Below are positions 41,767-51,124 of a DNA stretch of 64,000 nucleotides, piece after piece. Numbering within the stretch: the stretch's first letter is position 1; every line of letters starts with the position of its first letter. Origin of the DNA: Roseicyclus marinus (GTDB lineage Bacteria > Pseudomonadota > Alphaproteobacteria > Rhodobacterales > Rhodobacteraceae); NCBI RefSeq assembly GCF_036322625.1, contig NZ_AP027266.1, forward strand, positions 3,227,001 to 3,291,000. Reading direction: 5' to 3'. Below the pieces are notes generated by a model. It worked only from the letters and a program-made list of their open reading frames with translations, was not told the origin of the DNA and ran no database searches. The position numbers were made by a program, and so were the translations under genes.

Positions 41767-44175
41767 TTATCCGCGCAGCGTGCCGCCCGAAGCCTTGGTG
41801 ACCTTGTCCACGATCCTGGCGGCGACCGCTTCGATCTCGTCCTCGGTCAGGGTCTTGTCACGCGGTTGCAGGCGCACGGTCAGGGCGATGGATTTCCGCC
41901 CCTCGCCCAAGCTGCCACCGATGAATTCGTCGAAGACGCGCACATCCTCGATCAGGGCCTTGTCGGCCCCGGCGGCTGCATTGACGAGCACGGACGCCTC
42001 GACCGCCCCATCGACGACGAAGGCGAAATCGCGTTCGACGGCCTGGAAGCCCGACATCTCGACCGCGCCACGGCTGGCGCTGGTGGTCTTGGGCAAGGGC
42101 ACCTCGGCAGGGAAGAGGGTGAAGGCCATGGCAGGCCCTTTCACATCCATCGCCTTGAGGATGCGGGGGTGCAATTCGCCAAAGATGCCCAGCACCTTTT
42201 TCGGGCCAAGGCAGATGACGCCATGGCGGCCGGGATGGAACCAATCGGGGCCGCCGCGCAGGATCTGGACCTTGGCGGGGGCGCCGATGGCGGCCAGCAC
42301 GGCCTCGGCATCGGCTTTCACGTCGAAGACATCGACGCCGCGCCGGGCCCCATGCGGGTCGCGCGGGCCGGTCTGACCCACCAGAAGGCCCGCGACCTGA
42401 AGGTGCTGTTCGCCCGGTTCGCCGCCGTGGAAGGCATGGCCGACCTCGAACAGCGCCAGGTCCTGCATCCCGCGCGCCTGGTTGCGGGCGGCGGCCTGCA
42501 ACAGACCCGGCAAGAGCTGCGGGCGCATGTGGCTGAGATCGGCGGAGATCGGGTTTTCCAGCATCACGTCATCGGTGCCGCCGCCGAACAGCGCGGCAGA
42601 GGCCTGATCGATGAAGGAATAGGTAACGCATTCGTTGTAGCCCAGCGCCGCCGCCGTGCGCCGGGCGGCGCGTTCGCGGAGCTGGCCGGGCGTCAGGACG
42701 GGTTTCGGCACGCCCGCGCGGGCGCGCGCCATGGGTTTGGGTTCGAGCTTGGTCAGGGAGGCGACGCGCGCGACTTCTTCTACAAGATCTGCCTCGCCCT
42801 GCACATCGCGGCGCCAGGACGGCACCCAGACCTCGAGCACATCGCCCGCGCCGGTGGCGGAGAAGCCGAGCGCGGTCAGGATGCGGACCTGTTCCGCCTT
42901 GGGGATGTCCATGCCGACGAGCGAGATGACGCGGGCGGTATCGAGCGGATAGCTGCGCGCGGTTTTCACGGGCGCGCCCGCTTCGACCACGTCCGACGCC
43001 TCGCCGCCGCACAGATCGAGGATCATCCGCGTCGCGGCCTCGAGCCCCGGCAGGGTGTAATCGGGATCGACGCCGCGTTCGAAGCGGTAGCGGGCGTCGG
43101 AATGGATTTTCAGGTCGCGGCCGGTCAGGGCGACATGGATCGGGTCCCACCAGGCGCTTTCGAGGAAGACGGTAACCGTTTCCTCGGTGCAGCCGGTTTC
43201 CTCGCCGCCCATGATGCCCGCAAGGCTTTCGGGGCCGCGAGCGTCGGAAATGAGCGTATGGCCCGCGCGCATCGTGTAGGTCTTGCCATCGAGCGCGAGG
43301 AGCGTTTCGCCGCCCGTGGCGCGATGCACGCGCAAGCCGCCCTGCATCTTGTCCACGTCGAAGACGTGCAGCGGGCGGTTCATGTCATAGGTGAAGAAAT
43401 TGGTCACATCGACCAGCGCGGAAATCGGGCGCAGGCCGATGGCGCGGAGCCGGTCCTGCAGCCATTTCGGGCTGGGGCCGTTTTTCACGCCCCGGATCAC
43501 GCGGCCCGCGAAATGGGGGGCGACATCGAGCGTGTCGGCATCGATTGTGACCGCGACCGGGCAGGGAAAGCTGCCGGGGACTGGCTGGGGATCATGCGGT
43601 TTGAGCCGGCCAAGGCCGCGCGCGGCGAGGTCGCGGGCGATGCCGTGGATGCCCAGCGCGTCCTGACGGTTGGGGGTGATGGCGATCTCGATCACGGGAT
43701 CGACCTTGGCCGGGTCGTTTGCGGCCAGCCAATCGGTGAATTTCTGGCCGACCTCACCGCTGGGCAATTCGATGATGCCGGAATGTTCGTCCGACAGTTC
43801 CAGTTCGCGTTCGGAGGCCATCATGCCATGGCTTTCGACGCCCCGGATCTTGCCCACACCCAGCGTGGTGTCGATGCCGGGGACGTAATCGCCGGGTTTG
43901 GCGAGGACGACCGTGATGCCCGCCCGCGCATTGGGCGCGCCGCAGACGATCTGCTTCACGCCCTCGTCGGTTTCGACCATGCAGACGCGCAGGCGGTCGG
44001 CATCGGGGTGCTGTTCGGCGCTGACCACCTTGGCGATGGTAAAGGGGGAAAGCCGGGCTGCGCGATCTTCGACGCCTTCGACTTCGAGGCCGAGATCGGT
44101 CAGGGCCTCGGCGATCTGGTCAACGGTCGCGTCCGTCTCGAGGTGGTCCTTGAGCCAGGAGAGGGTGAATTTCAT
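41767..44175 (-). CDS. pheT: Phenylalanine-tRNA ligase beta subunit
   Basis: 802-residue PheT, which with PheS charges tRNA-Phe. The N-terminal tRNA-binding (EMAP-like) domain covers about residues 40-150 (FTIAKVVSAEQHPDADRLRVCMVE, VCGAPNARAG). The B3/4 editing domain lies around 210-390, B5 around 400-475 with the PLDTARVISLVGMDI segment, the catalytic-like core around 490-690, and the C-terminal anticodon-binding (FDX-ACB) domain from about 708 (SGFQAVERDFAFVVD to LRPRD-like LQPRDKTLTEDEI). Full length. pheS is not adjacent: the upstream neighbour is smc, 72 bases away. Confidence 0.97.
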   Translation of the reverse strand: MKFTLSWLKDHLETDATVDQIAEALTDLGLEVEGVEDRAARLSPFTIAKVVSAEQHPDADRLRVCMVETDEGVKQIVCGAPNARAGITVVLAKPGDYVPGIDTTLGVGKIRGVESHGMMASERELELSDEHSGIIELPSGEVGQKFTDWLAANDPAKVDPVIEIAITPNRQDALGIHGIARDLAARGLGRLKPHDPQPVPGSFPCPVAVTIDADTLDVAPHFAGRVIRGVKNGPSPKWLQDRLRAIGLRPISALVDVTNFFTYDMNRPLHVFDVDKMQGGLRVHRATGGETLLALDGKTYTMRAGHTLISDARGPESLAGIMGGEETGCTEETVTVFLESAWWDPIHVALTGRDLKIHSDARYRFERGVDPDYTLPGLEAATRMILDLCGGEASDVVEAGAPVKTARSYPLDTARVISLVGMDIPKAEQVRILTALGFSATGAGDVLEVWVPSWRRDVQGEADLVEEVARVASLTKLEPKPMARARAGVPKPVLTPGQLRERAARRTAAALGYNECVTYSFIDQASAALFGGGTDDVMLENPISADLSHMRPQLLPGLLQAAARNQARGMQDLALFEVGHAFHGGEPGEQHLQVAGLLVGQTGPRDPHGARRGVDVFDVKADAEAVLAAIGAPAKVQILRGGPDWFHPGRHGVICLGPKKVLGIFGELHPRILKAMDVKGPAMAFTLFPAEVPLPKTTSASRGAVEMSGFQAVERDFAFVVDGAVEASVLVNAAAGADKALIEDVRVFDEFIGGSLGEGRKSIALTVRLQPRDKTLTEDEIEAVAARIVDKVTKASGGTLRG

Positions 44176-44247
44176 CGGCTTGGGCTCCGTCGCGGGGTTG
44201 AGCGCGTTCTAGCGTCTCTGCGCGCGGTGTCCACCGGGGAAAACCCG

Positions 44248-47200
44248 TCAGGCGACCAGCTGTTCGGCCTTTTTCAGGTCCACCGAGACCAGTTGCGACA
44301 CGCCCTGTTCGCCCATGGTGACGCCAAACAGGCGATCCATCCGCGCCATGGTCACCGCGTGGTGGGTGATGACGAGGAAGCGGGTCGCGGTCTGGCGGGT
44401 CATTTCGTCGAGCAGGTCGCAGAAGCGGGTCACGTTGGCGTCGTCGAGCGGTGCGTCGACCTCGTCCAGCACGCAGATGGGGGCGGGGTTGGCAAGGAAG
44501 ACGGCGAAGATGAGCGCGAGTGCGGTCAGGGTCTGTTCGCCGCCCGACAGGAGCGAGAGGGTCGAGAGCTTTTTGCCCGGCGGCTGGCAGAGGATTTCGA
44601 GACCGGCCTCGAGCGGATCGTCGCTTTCGACCAGAACCAGACGCGCCTCGCCGCCGCCGAAAAGATGGGTGAAGAGGCGGGCGAAACTGGTGTTCACCTC
44701 GTCGAAGGCTTTCAGGAGACGCTCGCGCCCCTCGCGGTTCAGGCTGGCGATGCCCGAGCGCAGCTTGGCGATGGCCTGTTCCAGGTCGGTCTTTTCGGTG
44801 GCGAGCGTGTCATGTTCGGCCTGAACCTCGGCGGCGTCTTCCTCGGCGCGGAGGTTGACGGCGCCCAGCGCGTCGCGACCCCGGCGCAGGCGCTGCACCT
44901 CGGTCTCGATCTGCTCGGAGGGGGGCATGGGTTCGGGCAGGTCGCCCAGGCTTTCGCGCAGGCCCGTGGGCGTGGTTTCAAGCTCTTCCCCGATGCGGTG
45001 GGCGGCGGCTTCGGCGGCTTCGCGCGCGGCATCGCGGCGGGCCTCGGCGGCGGCGCGGGCCTCGCGGGCCTCTGACGCCGTGCGCTCGGCATCGCGTTCG
45101 GCGGCGATGGCGTCGCGGACCACCCCTTCGGCCACGGAGAGCGCATCGGCGGAGGCGGCCTTGCGCGCTTCGGCCTGGGTGATCTTTTCGGCGAGCGTGT
45201 CACGGGTGGCGGCGAGCTGGCCGGGTTTGACGCGCGCCTCGACCAGAGCGGCCTCGGTTTCCGACCGGCGGCGGTTGAGATCGGCCAGACGGCCCGCGGC
45301 GCTGTCCAGACGCTTTTGCCAGCTCGCAACATCCTCGATGATGCGGACGATGCGGGCCTTGCGGCGTTCGCCCTCGCGCTTCAACTCGTCATGGGCGGTG
45401 CGGCGGGCGAGCATGGTCATCCGCGCGGCTTCGACGGTGGTGCGGATATCCTCGAGCCGGGCACGGGCCGCGCCCAGATCCTCCAGCTCGGCGCGGGCGC
45501 CTTCGGCGCGGGACAGCTCGGTTTCGGCGGCGCGCGCCTCGTCCGTGTGGCGGGCGGCGGCGGCTTGCAGGGTTTCGAGCTTGCCCTGAAGGACGCTGCG
45601 ATCCGCCTCGGCGCGGCTGAGCGCGCGGGAGGCATCGGCGAGCCGCGTATCGGCATCGCGGCGGGCGGCGCGGGCGGCGCGGTCGGCCTCGGTCAGGTCG
45701 GCGAGGCGTTTTGCCAGCAGGTCATGGGCGGCGCGGGTGCCTGCGGCGATATTGGCGGCCTCGACCGCTTCGGCGCGAAGCTCGGTCAGGCGGTTGACCT
45801 GTTCCAGACGCCGCGCGGCGGTGGAGACCGCATCGGCGGCGGCGACCGAATAGCCATCCCAGCGCCACAGATCCCCCTCGCGGCTGACGAGGCGTTGGCC
45901 GGGCTGCAGGAGCGGTTGCAGGCGCGCGCCCTCGGCCCGGTCGACAAGGCCGATCTGAGACAGGCGGCGGGCCAGAACGGCGGGGCCGTTCGCCACCTCG
46001 GTTATAGGCCGTGCGCCGGACGGGAGGGGGGCGGGCGCCTCATAGGCGGCAAGGCCGGTCCAGCCGGTCGCGCCGGGGGCGGTGGCCTCGCCAGCCTTCA
46101 GATCATCGGAGAGGGCGGCACCCAGCGCCGCTTCGAAACCTTTGGCGACGGTGATGCGGTCGAGGATCTGGTCGCCCTGCCCGCGTTCGCGGTCGAGAAG
46201 GCGGGTGAGCGCAGTCACTTCGCTGTCGAGCGTTCCGGCGCGGCCCTCGGCCTCGGCGCGGGCGGCGCGGGCTTCGGCCTCGGCGGTCTGGGCATCGCTG
46301 CGGGCGGCTTCGGTTTCGGTCAGGGTCTCTTCGGCGCGGGTGGCCAGATCGCGGGCGGCGGCCAGCGCATCTTGGGCCGCGGTCACATCGCGGGTGATGG
46401 CGGAGAGGCGGGTTTCGGCCTCGGCCGCGTTTTTCGTGGCGGTTTCCGCCTCGGCCGCGTGGCGCGCGCGGGCTTTCTCGGCCTCGGTCACGCGGCGTTC
46501 GGCGGATTGGTGGCGGGCGGAGAGGCGGGCCGCTTCCTCGGTCGCGTCGGCAAGGTCCTGCTCGCGGGCACGGAGCACGGTCGCGCCCTCGTCAGCGGCG
46601 GCAAGGGCGGTGGCAAGACGGTCGTCATGGCCATCTTGTTCGGCGAGGAGGGTTTGGCGTTCCTCCTCCAGCCGGGCGATGCTGTCGCCGGCATCGGCAT
46701 TGAGCGCCCCTTCGCGGTCGATGTCGCGGGTGATCTGGTCGAGGCGGGCGTCGAGGGTGCGGATCATCTCTTCGGCCCTTGCGATTTCGCCGTCGAGATT
46801 GTCCCGCTCAAGGAGCAGGCGTTGCAGGATCGCGCCCGCGATCGCCTCTTCCTCGCGCAGGGGGGGAAGCTTGGCCTCGGCTTTCTCGCGGGCGGCGGCG
46901 GCTTGGAGAGCTGCGGCCTCGGACCTTGCGGCATTGCCCAAAGCCTCGCGCAGGACGGCTTCGGCGCGTTCGACGCCATCCTGGGCATCGCGCCAGCGCA
47001 GCCAGAGAAGCAGCCCCTCGGCCTGACGCAGATCGGCCCCGATTTCGCGGTAGCGCTGCGCCTGTTTCGCCTGACGGGCGAGCGTGGCGAGTTGACCGGC
47101 GAGCTGTTCGAGCACGTCATCGACGCGGGCGAGGTTGGTTTCCGCGCCCTTGAGTTTCAATTCGGCCTCGTGGCGGCGCTGGTAGAGGCCGGAGATGCCC

Positions 47201-47703
47201 GCGGCCTCTTCGAGGATGCGGCGGCGGGCCTTGGGGCGGGCGTTGATCAATTCGGAGATCTGGCCCTGCCGCACGAGCGCGGGGGAATGCGCGCCGGTGG
47301 AGGCATCGGCAAAGAGCATCTGCACGTCGCGGGCGCGCACATCCTTGCCGTTCAGCTTGTAGGCCGAGCCCGCATCGCGGGTGATGCGGCGGGTGATGTC
47401 GAGCGTGTCGCTGTCGTTGAAACCCGCAGGCGCGAGGCGTTCGGTATTGTCGATCTGCAGGACGACTTCGGCGAAATTGCGGGCACCGCGCGTGGCGGCA
47501 CCGTTGAAGATCACATCCTCCATCCCGTCGCCGCGCATGGCAGAGGGGCGGTTTTCGCCCATGACCCAGCGCAACGCCTCGAGCAGGTTGGATTTGCCGC
47601 AGCCATTGGGACCGACGACGCCGGTCAGGCCGTCCCGGATCACGAGATCGGTGGGATCCACGAAGCTTTTGAAGCCGTTGAGCCGTAGCCGGGTGAAGCG
47701 CAT
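44248..47703 (-). CDS. smc: Chromosome segregation SMC ATPase
   Basis: 1151-residue SMC, the core of the condensin-like complex with ScpA and ScpB. The N-terminal head has RLRLNGFKSFVDPTDLVI and Walker A GPNGCGKSN near residue 32. Long coiled coils rich in Ala, Glu and Arg follow (about 170-500 and 660-1000), broken by a globular hinge near 510-640 (TGWTGLAAYEAPAPLPSG, GLVDRAEGARLQPLL). The C-terminal head carries the signature LSGGEQTLTALALIFAVF and Walker B CVLDEVDAPLDDANV. ATG 47703 begins MRFTRLRLNGF; the upstream in-frame extension is not SMC-like. scpA and scpB are not in the window. Confidence 0.97.
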   Translation of the reverse strand: MRFTRLRLNGFKSFVDPTDLVIRDGLTGVVGPNGCGKSNLLEALRWVMGENRPSAMRGDGMEDVIFNGAATRGARNFAEVVLQIDNTERLAPAGFNDSDTLDITRRITRDAGSAYKLNGKDVRARDVQMLFADASTGAHSPALVRQGQISELINARPKARRRILEEAAGISGLYQRRHEAELKLKGAETNLARVDDVLEQLAGQLATLARQAKQAQRYREIGADLRQAEGLLLWLRWRDAQDGVERAEAVLREALGNAARSEAAALQAAAAREKAEAKLPPLREEEAIAGAILQRLLLERDNLDGEIARAEEMIRTLDARLDQITRDIDREGALNADAGDSIARLEEERQTLLAEQDGHDDRLATALAAADEGATVLRAREQDLADATEEAARLSARHQSAERRVTEAEKARARHAAEAETATKNAAEAETRLSAITRDVTAAQDALAAARDLATRAEETLTETEAARSDAQTAEAEARAARAEAEGRAGTLDSEVTALTRLLDRERGQGDQILDRITVAKGFEAALGAALSDDLKAGEATAPGATGWTGLAAYEAPAPLPSGARPITEVANGPAVLARRLSQIGLVDRAEGARLQPLLQPGQRLVSREGDLWRWDGYSVAAADAVSTAARRLEQVNRLTELRAEAVEAANIAAGTRAAHDLLAKRLADLTEADRAARAARRDADTRLADASRALSRAEADRSVLQGKLETLQAAAARHTDEARAAETELSRAEGARAELEDLGAARARLEDIRTTVEAARMTMLARRTAHDELKREGERRKARIVRIIEDVASWQKRLDSAAGRLADLNRRRSETEAALVEARVKPGQLAATRDTLAEKITQAEARKAASADALSVAEGVVRDAIAAERDAERTASEAREARAAAEARRDAAREAAEAAAHRIGEELETTPTGLRESLGDLPEPMPPSEQIETEVQRLRRGRDALGAVNLRAEEDAAEVQAEHDTLATEKTDLEQAIAKLRSGIASLNREGRERLLKAFDEVNTSFARLFTHLFGGGEARLVLVESDDPLEAGLEILCQPPGKKLSTLSLLSGGEQTLTALALIFAVFLANPAPICVLDEVDAPLDDANVTRFCDLLDEMTRQTATRFLVITHHAVTMARMDRLFGVTMGEQGVSQLVSVDLKKAEQLVA

Positions 47704-48014
47704 GGGCAGAATCCTTGCCGTCGGGCGTCGCTTGGACCCGCATCCTAGCCTGCGGTCCGGGGCGTGAGTCAACGAAACAACACAGGATGTGGATGAAATG
47801 GGCGGATTATCCCCAAGATATATGCGTTCTGCCCAGTATTGAGCGGGATTTGGGCGGAGCCACGCATATCTCGTGTCTGGACGCGGCATCGGGATGGGTG
47901 CAAGGCAGCGCGGATGTCACGCCCGCCCATCTTGCGATGCGGCGGCGTTGAGAATTCATGCGGGCGATGCTATTTTTGCCCCATCCGGCGCCGGGATTTC
48001 ACAGGCGCAGCCAG
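47704..48014. other. Divergent intergenic region between smc and rsfS
   Basis: About 310 bases without a supported gene. It must contain the promoters for leftward smc and rightward rsfS. Two weak DnaA-box-like nonamers face each other at 47788-47796 and 47807-47815, each one mismatch from consensus; I do not take them as an origin. Confidence 0.4.
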
Positions 48015-48437
48015 ATGGAGGATACCGTCCTGACCGGACAAACCCATGCGGTTGCCCAGACCGCGCCCCGAGGGCCCGCACCCGAGGCCCGATCCGATGC
48101 GCCCACCAGCGAAGCGCTGCTGGCGCGAATCCTTGCTTCTCTTGACGACGACAAGGCCGAAGAGGTCGTGCAGATCAGCCTGCGCGGCAAATCCTCGATC
48201 GCCGATTTCATGGTGATCGCCTCGGGTCGGTCGTCGCGGCAGGTGGCGGCCATTTCCGAGAAGCTGGTCGAGCGGCTGAAGGAAGAGTTCGGCCTGCATT
48301 GCAAGATCGAGGGCAAGGACATCGGCGATTGGGTGCTGATCGACGCGGGCGACGTGATCGTCCATGTCTTCCGCCCCGAGGTGCGCGAGTTCTACCAGCT
48401 CGAGAAGATGTGGATGCCGACCGGCGCCGCGCAATAG
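48015..48437 (+). CDS. rsfS: Ribosomal silencing factor RsfS
   Basis: 140-residue RsfS (Iojap/YbeB), which binds L14 of the 50S subunit and blocks subunit joining when nutrients are low. The conserved domain runs from SEALLARILASLDDDKAEEVVQI through GKSSIADFMVIASGRSSRQVAAIS and IEGKDIGDWVLIDAGDVIVHVFRPEVREFYQLEKMW, the family's C-terminal signature. ATG 48015 is preferred; an upstream in-frame ATG at 47958 would add a non-conserved tail. rlmH follows by 13 bases, a pairing common in bacteria, but nadD, which often precedes rsfS, is not here. Confidence 0.95.
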   Translation: MEDTVLTGQTHAVAQTAPRGPAPEARSDAPTSEALLARILASLDDDKAEEVVQISLRGKSSIADFMVIASGRSSRQVAAISEKLVERLKEEFGLHCKIEGKDIGDWVLIDAGDVIVHVFRPEVREFYQLEKMWMPTGAAQ

Positions 48438-48450
48438 CGGCGGACGGGTC

Positions 48451-48921
48451 TTGCGCGTGCATCTTTGCGCCGTCGGACGCCTGCGCGGCGGGCCGGAACG
48501 CGCGTTGATCGACGATTACCTGACACGGTTCGACCGCACGGGCCGGGCGCTTGGCCTGAGCCTTGGGGGGGTGATCGAGGTTGAGTACCGCAAGGGCGGC
48601 GGCATGGCGGCGGAGGCCGAGCTGCTGCGCCGGGCGCTGCCCAAGGGCGCGGTCCTGTGGGTGATGGACGAGCGGGGGGAGCTGTTGAGCTCGCCCGGTT
48701 TCGCGGAAAGGATGGCGGGCCTGCGCGATGGCGGGCAGGGCGATCTGGCGATCTGCATCGGGGGCGCGGATGGATTGGCGCGCGACCTGGTGGCGGAGGC
48801 GGGGCTTTCGATCTCGCTGGGGCGGATGGTCTGGCCGCATATGCTGGTGCGGGTGATGCTGGCCGAACAGATGTACCGCGCCGCCTCGATCCTGTCGGGC
48901 GGGCCGTATCACAGGGCCTAG
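48451..48921 (+). CDS. rlmH: 23S rRNA pseudouridine-1915 N3-methyltransferase RlmH
   Basis: 156-residue RlmH, a SPOUT methyltransferase acting on 23S rRNA helix 69 with SAM. The trefoil knot is formed by the segments VLWVMDERGELLSSPGFAER, LAICIGGADGL and ISLGRMVWPHMLVRVMLAEQMYRAASILSGGPYHR, the last being the near-invariant C-terminus. The N-terminus RVHLCAVGRLRGGPERALIDDY matches relatives if translation starts at TTG 48451; the alternative GTG 48457 drops the conserved Met-Arg position. A TTG start with this length is the best fit. It runs on from rsfS and ends 10 bases from the convergent kpsM-like gene. Confidence 0.95.
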   Translation: MRVHLCAVGRLRGGPERALIDDYLTRFDRTGRALGLSLGGVIEVEYRKGGGMAAEAELLRRALPKGAVLWVMDERGELLSSPGFAERMAGLRDGGQGDLAICIGGADGLARDLVAEAGLSISLGRMVWPHMLVRVMLAEQMYRAASILSGGPYHRA

Positions 48922-48930
48922 CGAAAGGGC

Positions 48931-49719
48931 CTAGCGGTTCAGGATGTCCTGGTGGTAGCGGCGCAGGAGCAGAAGGCCCAGCGCGAGCGGGATCATGATC
49001 CAGGTCATCACCACGGGGATCGAGATGTAATCGGGCGCATAGGTGGGATAGACGCCGGTGCGAAACAGGCCCGTGACGTGGATCCACGGGAAATACCACA
49101 GCACCGATTGCACAGACTCGGGCATGTTTTCGTAGATGAAGATCACCCCCGCGACGAGGAAGAGCGGGCGGGTGATGATGCCCCAGATGCTGCCCCATGC
49201 CGAGAAGAGCCCCGTCAGAAGGCAGTTCAGCGACCCGATGCCAAGGCCCAGAAGCGCCGCCAGCAGCGTGGCGAGGATCATCGGGCCGAAGACGAGGTTG
49301 GCGGAGGCCGAGGTGAATTCCAGCACGCCGAAGAGCACGATCACCATGATGGTGACGCTGGTCAGCAGGTTGAGCGCGAAACGGGCGAGGATCGCGTCGA
49401 TCCATGACACGGCGGGATACATCAGGAGCGGGCGGGAAAAGTTGATCGAGACCTGCACGCTGGCGGCAATCGTCGCATAGACGGTGAAGGGCAGATAGCC
49501 CGAGGCATAGAAGAGCAGGAAGGAATTGCCCAAGGGCGGCGAGCGCAGCATCAGCGCGAAGACCACCGAGAGCACGATCAAGGCGCCCACGGGTTCGGCC
49601 ACGGCCCAGACATAGCCGCCCGGCGAGCGCCCGTAGCGCGTCGACATCTCGCGCAGCATGAGCGCGACCACGGCCCGACCACTTGCAAAGGAGCGGTTCG
49701 CCGAAGAGGCCACACCCAC
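48931..49719 (-). CDS. kpsM: Capsule-type polysaccharide ABC exporter permease (KpsM-like)
   Basis: 262-residue ABC-2 permease of the polysaccharide export class. Six membrane segments are visible, starting at PVGALIVLSVVFALMLRSPPLGNSF (about 43-65), with an amphipathic MLREMSTRYGRSPGGYVWAVAEP segment before them, typical of KpsM/Wzm proteins. The IHVTGLFRTGVYP stretch lies near the end. It exports lipid-linked polysaccharide with KpsT and KpsE. Its partners are on the other strand (49797-51778), separated by a 77-base divergent region. Confidence 0.9.
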   Translation of the reverse strand: MGVASSANRSFASGRAVVALMLREMSTRYGRSPGGYVWAVAEPVGALIVLSVVFALMLRSPPLGNSFLLFYASGYLPFTVYATIAASVQVSINFSRPLLMYPAVSWIDAILARFALNLLTSVTIMVIVLFGVLEFTSASANLVFGPMILATLLAALLGLGIGSLNCLLTGLFSAWGSIWGIITRPLFLVAGVIFIYENMPESVQSVLWYFPWIHVTGLFRTGVYPTYAPDYISIPVVMTWIMIPLALGLLLLRRYHQDILNR

Positions 49720-49796
49720 GGGAGCGCGGGGCGGGAGCGGGGTGGAGGAAGGCAGCGTGCGGTCCTATCTTCTGGTCTTGTCCTCTCGAAATATGT

Positions 49797-51113
49797 ATGA
49801 GCTTCAACTTAAGTTCAAACAGGATCAGTGGGGCCGGAGTATTGGCCGAAACAGCAGGACCGCCGCAAGCCGCGCAGGCTGGCCCCGTCGTCCGCCCGGG
49901 CCATGGCGGCGCGGGGGCGGCACGGCAGCAAAATCCCGATGCGGCACCGGCTGCCCTGCCCCGCAGGCCGATGTTTCGGCCCAATGCGGGGCCCGCGCGG
50001 CTGAGGCGGCGGCATTTCGGGTTGATGCTGTCCTTTCTGGTCGTGGTGACCGTCCCGCTTTTCGTGATCGCGGTCTATCTTTACACCTTTGCGCAGGATC
50101 AGTTCGCCTCGACCGCCGGGTTCACGGTGCGCGCCGAGGAGGCCGGGGCCGCGACCGATCTTCTGGGGGGGCTGGCCGGGTTCGGCGGCGCGGCGAGCGC
50201 CACGTCAGATGGCGATATCCTGTATGAATTCATCACCAGTCGGGAATTGGTGCAGCGGCTGAACGACCGCATGGACCTTGTCGGGCATTACGCCGCCCCA
50301 TACCGGCGCGACCCGGTTTTCGCGCTGGAGCCGGACGCCCCGATCGAGGCGCTGGTCAATCATTGGCAAAGGGTTGTCCGGGTATCCTATACCCGCAGCA
50401 GCGGCTTGATCGATGTCGAGGTCCTGGCCTTCGACCCGGTGACGGCCCATACCATCGCGCAGGCCATCGTCGAGGAAAGCCAACGCCTGATCAACGAGTT
50501 GAATGATCAGGCGCGGGCGGATGCGATGCGCTTTGCCGAAGCGGACCTGGAAGCTGCCATCGCGCGGCTGCGCATGGCGCGGGAGGCGCTGACGGCCTTC
50601 CGAACCCGGACCCAGATCGTCGATCCGCAAAGCGACATCCAGGGCCGGAGCGGGGTGCTGAACAACCTTCAGCAGCAATTGGCCGAGGCGCTGATCGATT
50701 TCGACCTGTTGTCGGAGAACACGACCAATCCCAGCGACCCGAGGTTGGTGCAGGCGATGCGCCGGATCGAGGTGATCGACGCGCGCATAAGGCAGGAGCG
50801 CGCGAATTTCGTCACCGACGAGGTGGGCATCGACGGCGAGGATTACCCGACGCTGATGGCGCAATTCGAGGGTCTGACGGTGGATCGCGAATTCGCGGAA
50901 CAGGCCTATCGCGCGGCCCTGACCGCGCTGGACGTGGCGCGCACCAACAGCGCGCGCCAGAGCCGATACCTGGCCGTCTATATCCGCCCGAGCCTGCCGG
51001 AAAGCGCGGGATTTCCGCGCCGCGAGGCGATCCTGGGCCTGTCGCTGATGTTCCTTGTGCTGGGATGGGCGATCATGGCGCTGGTCTATTACAGCATCCG
51101 CGACCGGCAATAG
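49797..51113 (+). CDS. kpsE: Capsule polysaccharide export inner-membrane protein (KpsE/BexC-like)
   Basis: 438-residue membrane-fusion-type protein of the KpsE/Wzz-like polysaccharide co-polymerase class. A proline- and alanine-rich cytoplasmic tail (1-70) leads to a membrane helix LMLSFLVVVTVPLFVIAVYL near 75-95. A large periplasmic region (about 100-405) with heptad-like coiled coil (RFAEADLEAAIARLRMAREALTAFR) follows, and a second helix near 410-432 (ILGLSLMFLVLGWAIMALVYY). The topology of two helices bounding a periplasmic coil is that of KpsE/BexC. ATG 49797 is chosen; the longer frame from 49683 reads into the divergent kpsM gene. Confidence 0.9.
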   Translation: MSFNLSSNRISGAGVLAETAGPPQAAQAGPVVRPGHGGAGAARQQNPDAAPAALPRRPMFRPNAGPARLRRRHFGLMLSFLVVVTVPLFVIAVYLYTFAQDQFASTAGFTVRAEEAGAATDLLGGLAGFGGAASATSDGDILYEFITSRELVQRLNDRMDLVGHYAAPYRRDPVFALEPDAPIEALVNHWQRVVRVSYTRSSGLIDVEVLAFDPVTAHTIAQAIVEESQRLINELNDQARADAMRFAEADLEAAIARLRMAREALTAFRTRTQIVDPQSDIQGRSGVLNNLQQQLAEALIDFDLLSENTTNPSDPRLVQAMRRIEVIDARIRQERANFVTDEVGIDGEDYPTLMAQFEGLTVDREFAEQAYRAALTALDVARTNSARQSRYLAVYIRPSLPESAGFPRREAILGLSLMFLVLGWAIMALVYYSIRDRQ

Positions 51114-51124
51114 GCTGCCCCGCG

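Noticed and set aside
41167-45075. 1302-codon open frame on the plus strand
   Set aside because: It lies antisense to pheT and smc, both full-length and well conserved. Its translation is rich in Gly, Arg and Ala without any domain; high GC keeps the antisense frame free of stops.
45316-47688. 790-codon open frame on the plus strand
   Set aside because: It is antisense to smc, whose head and coiled-coil motifs are clear. The translation is low-complexity Gly/Ala/Arg.
47788-47815. Two DnaA-box-like nonamers near smc
   Set aside because: Each has one mismatch, there are only two, and no AT-rich unwinding region or dnaA/parA genes are nearby. Not an origin.
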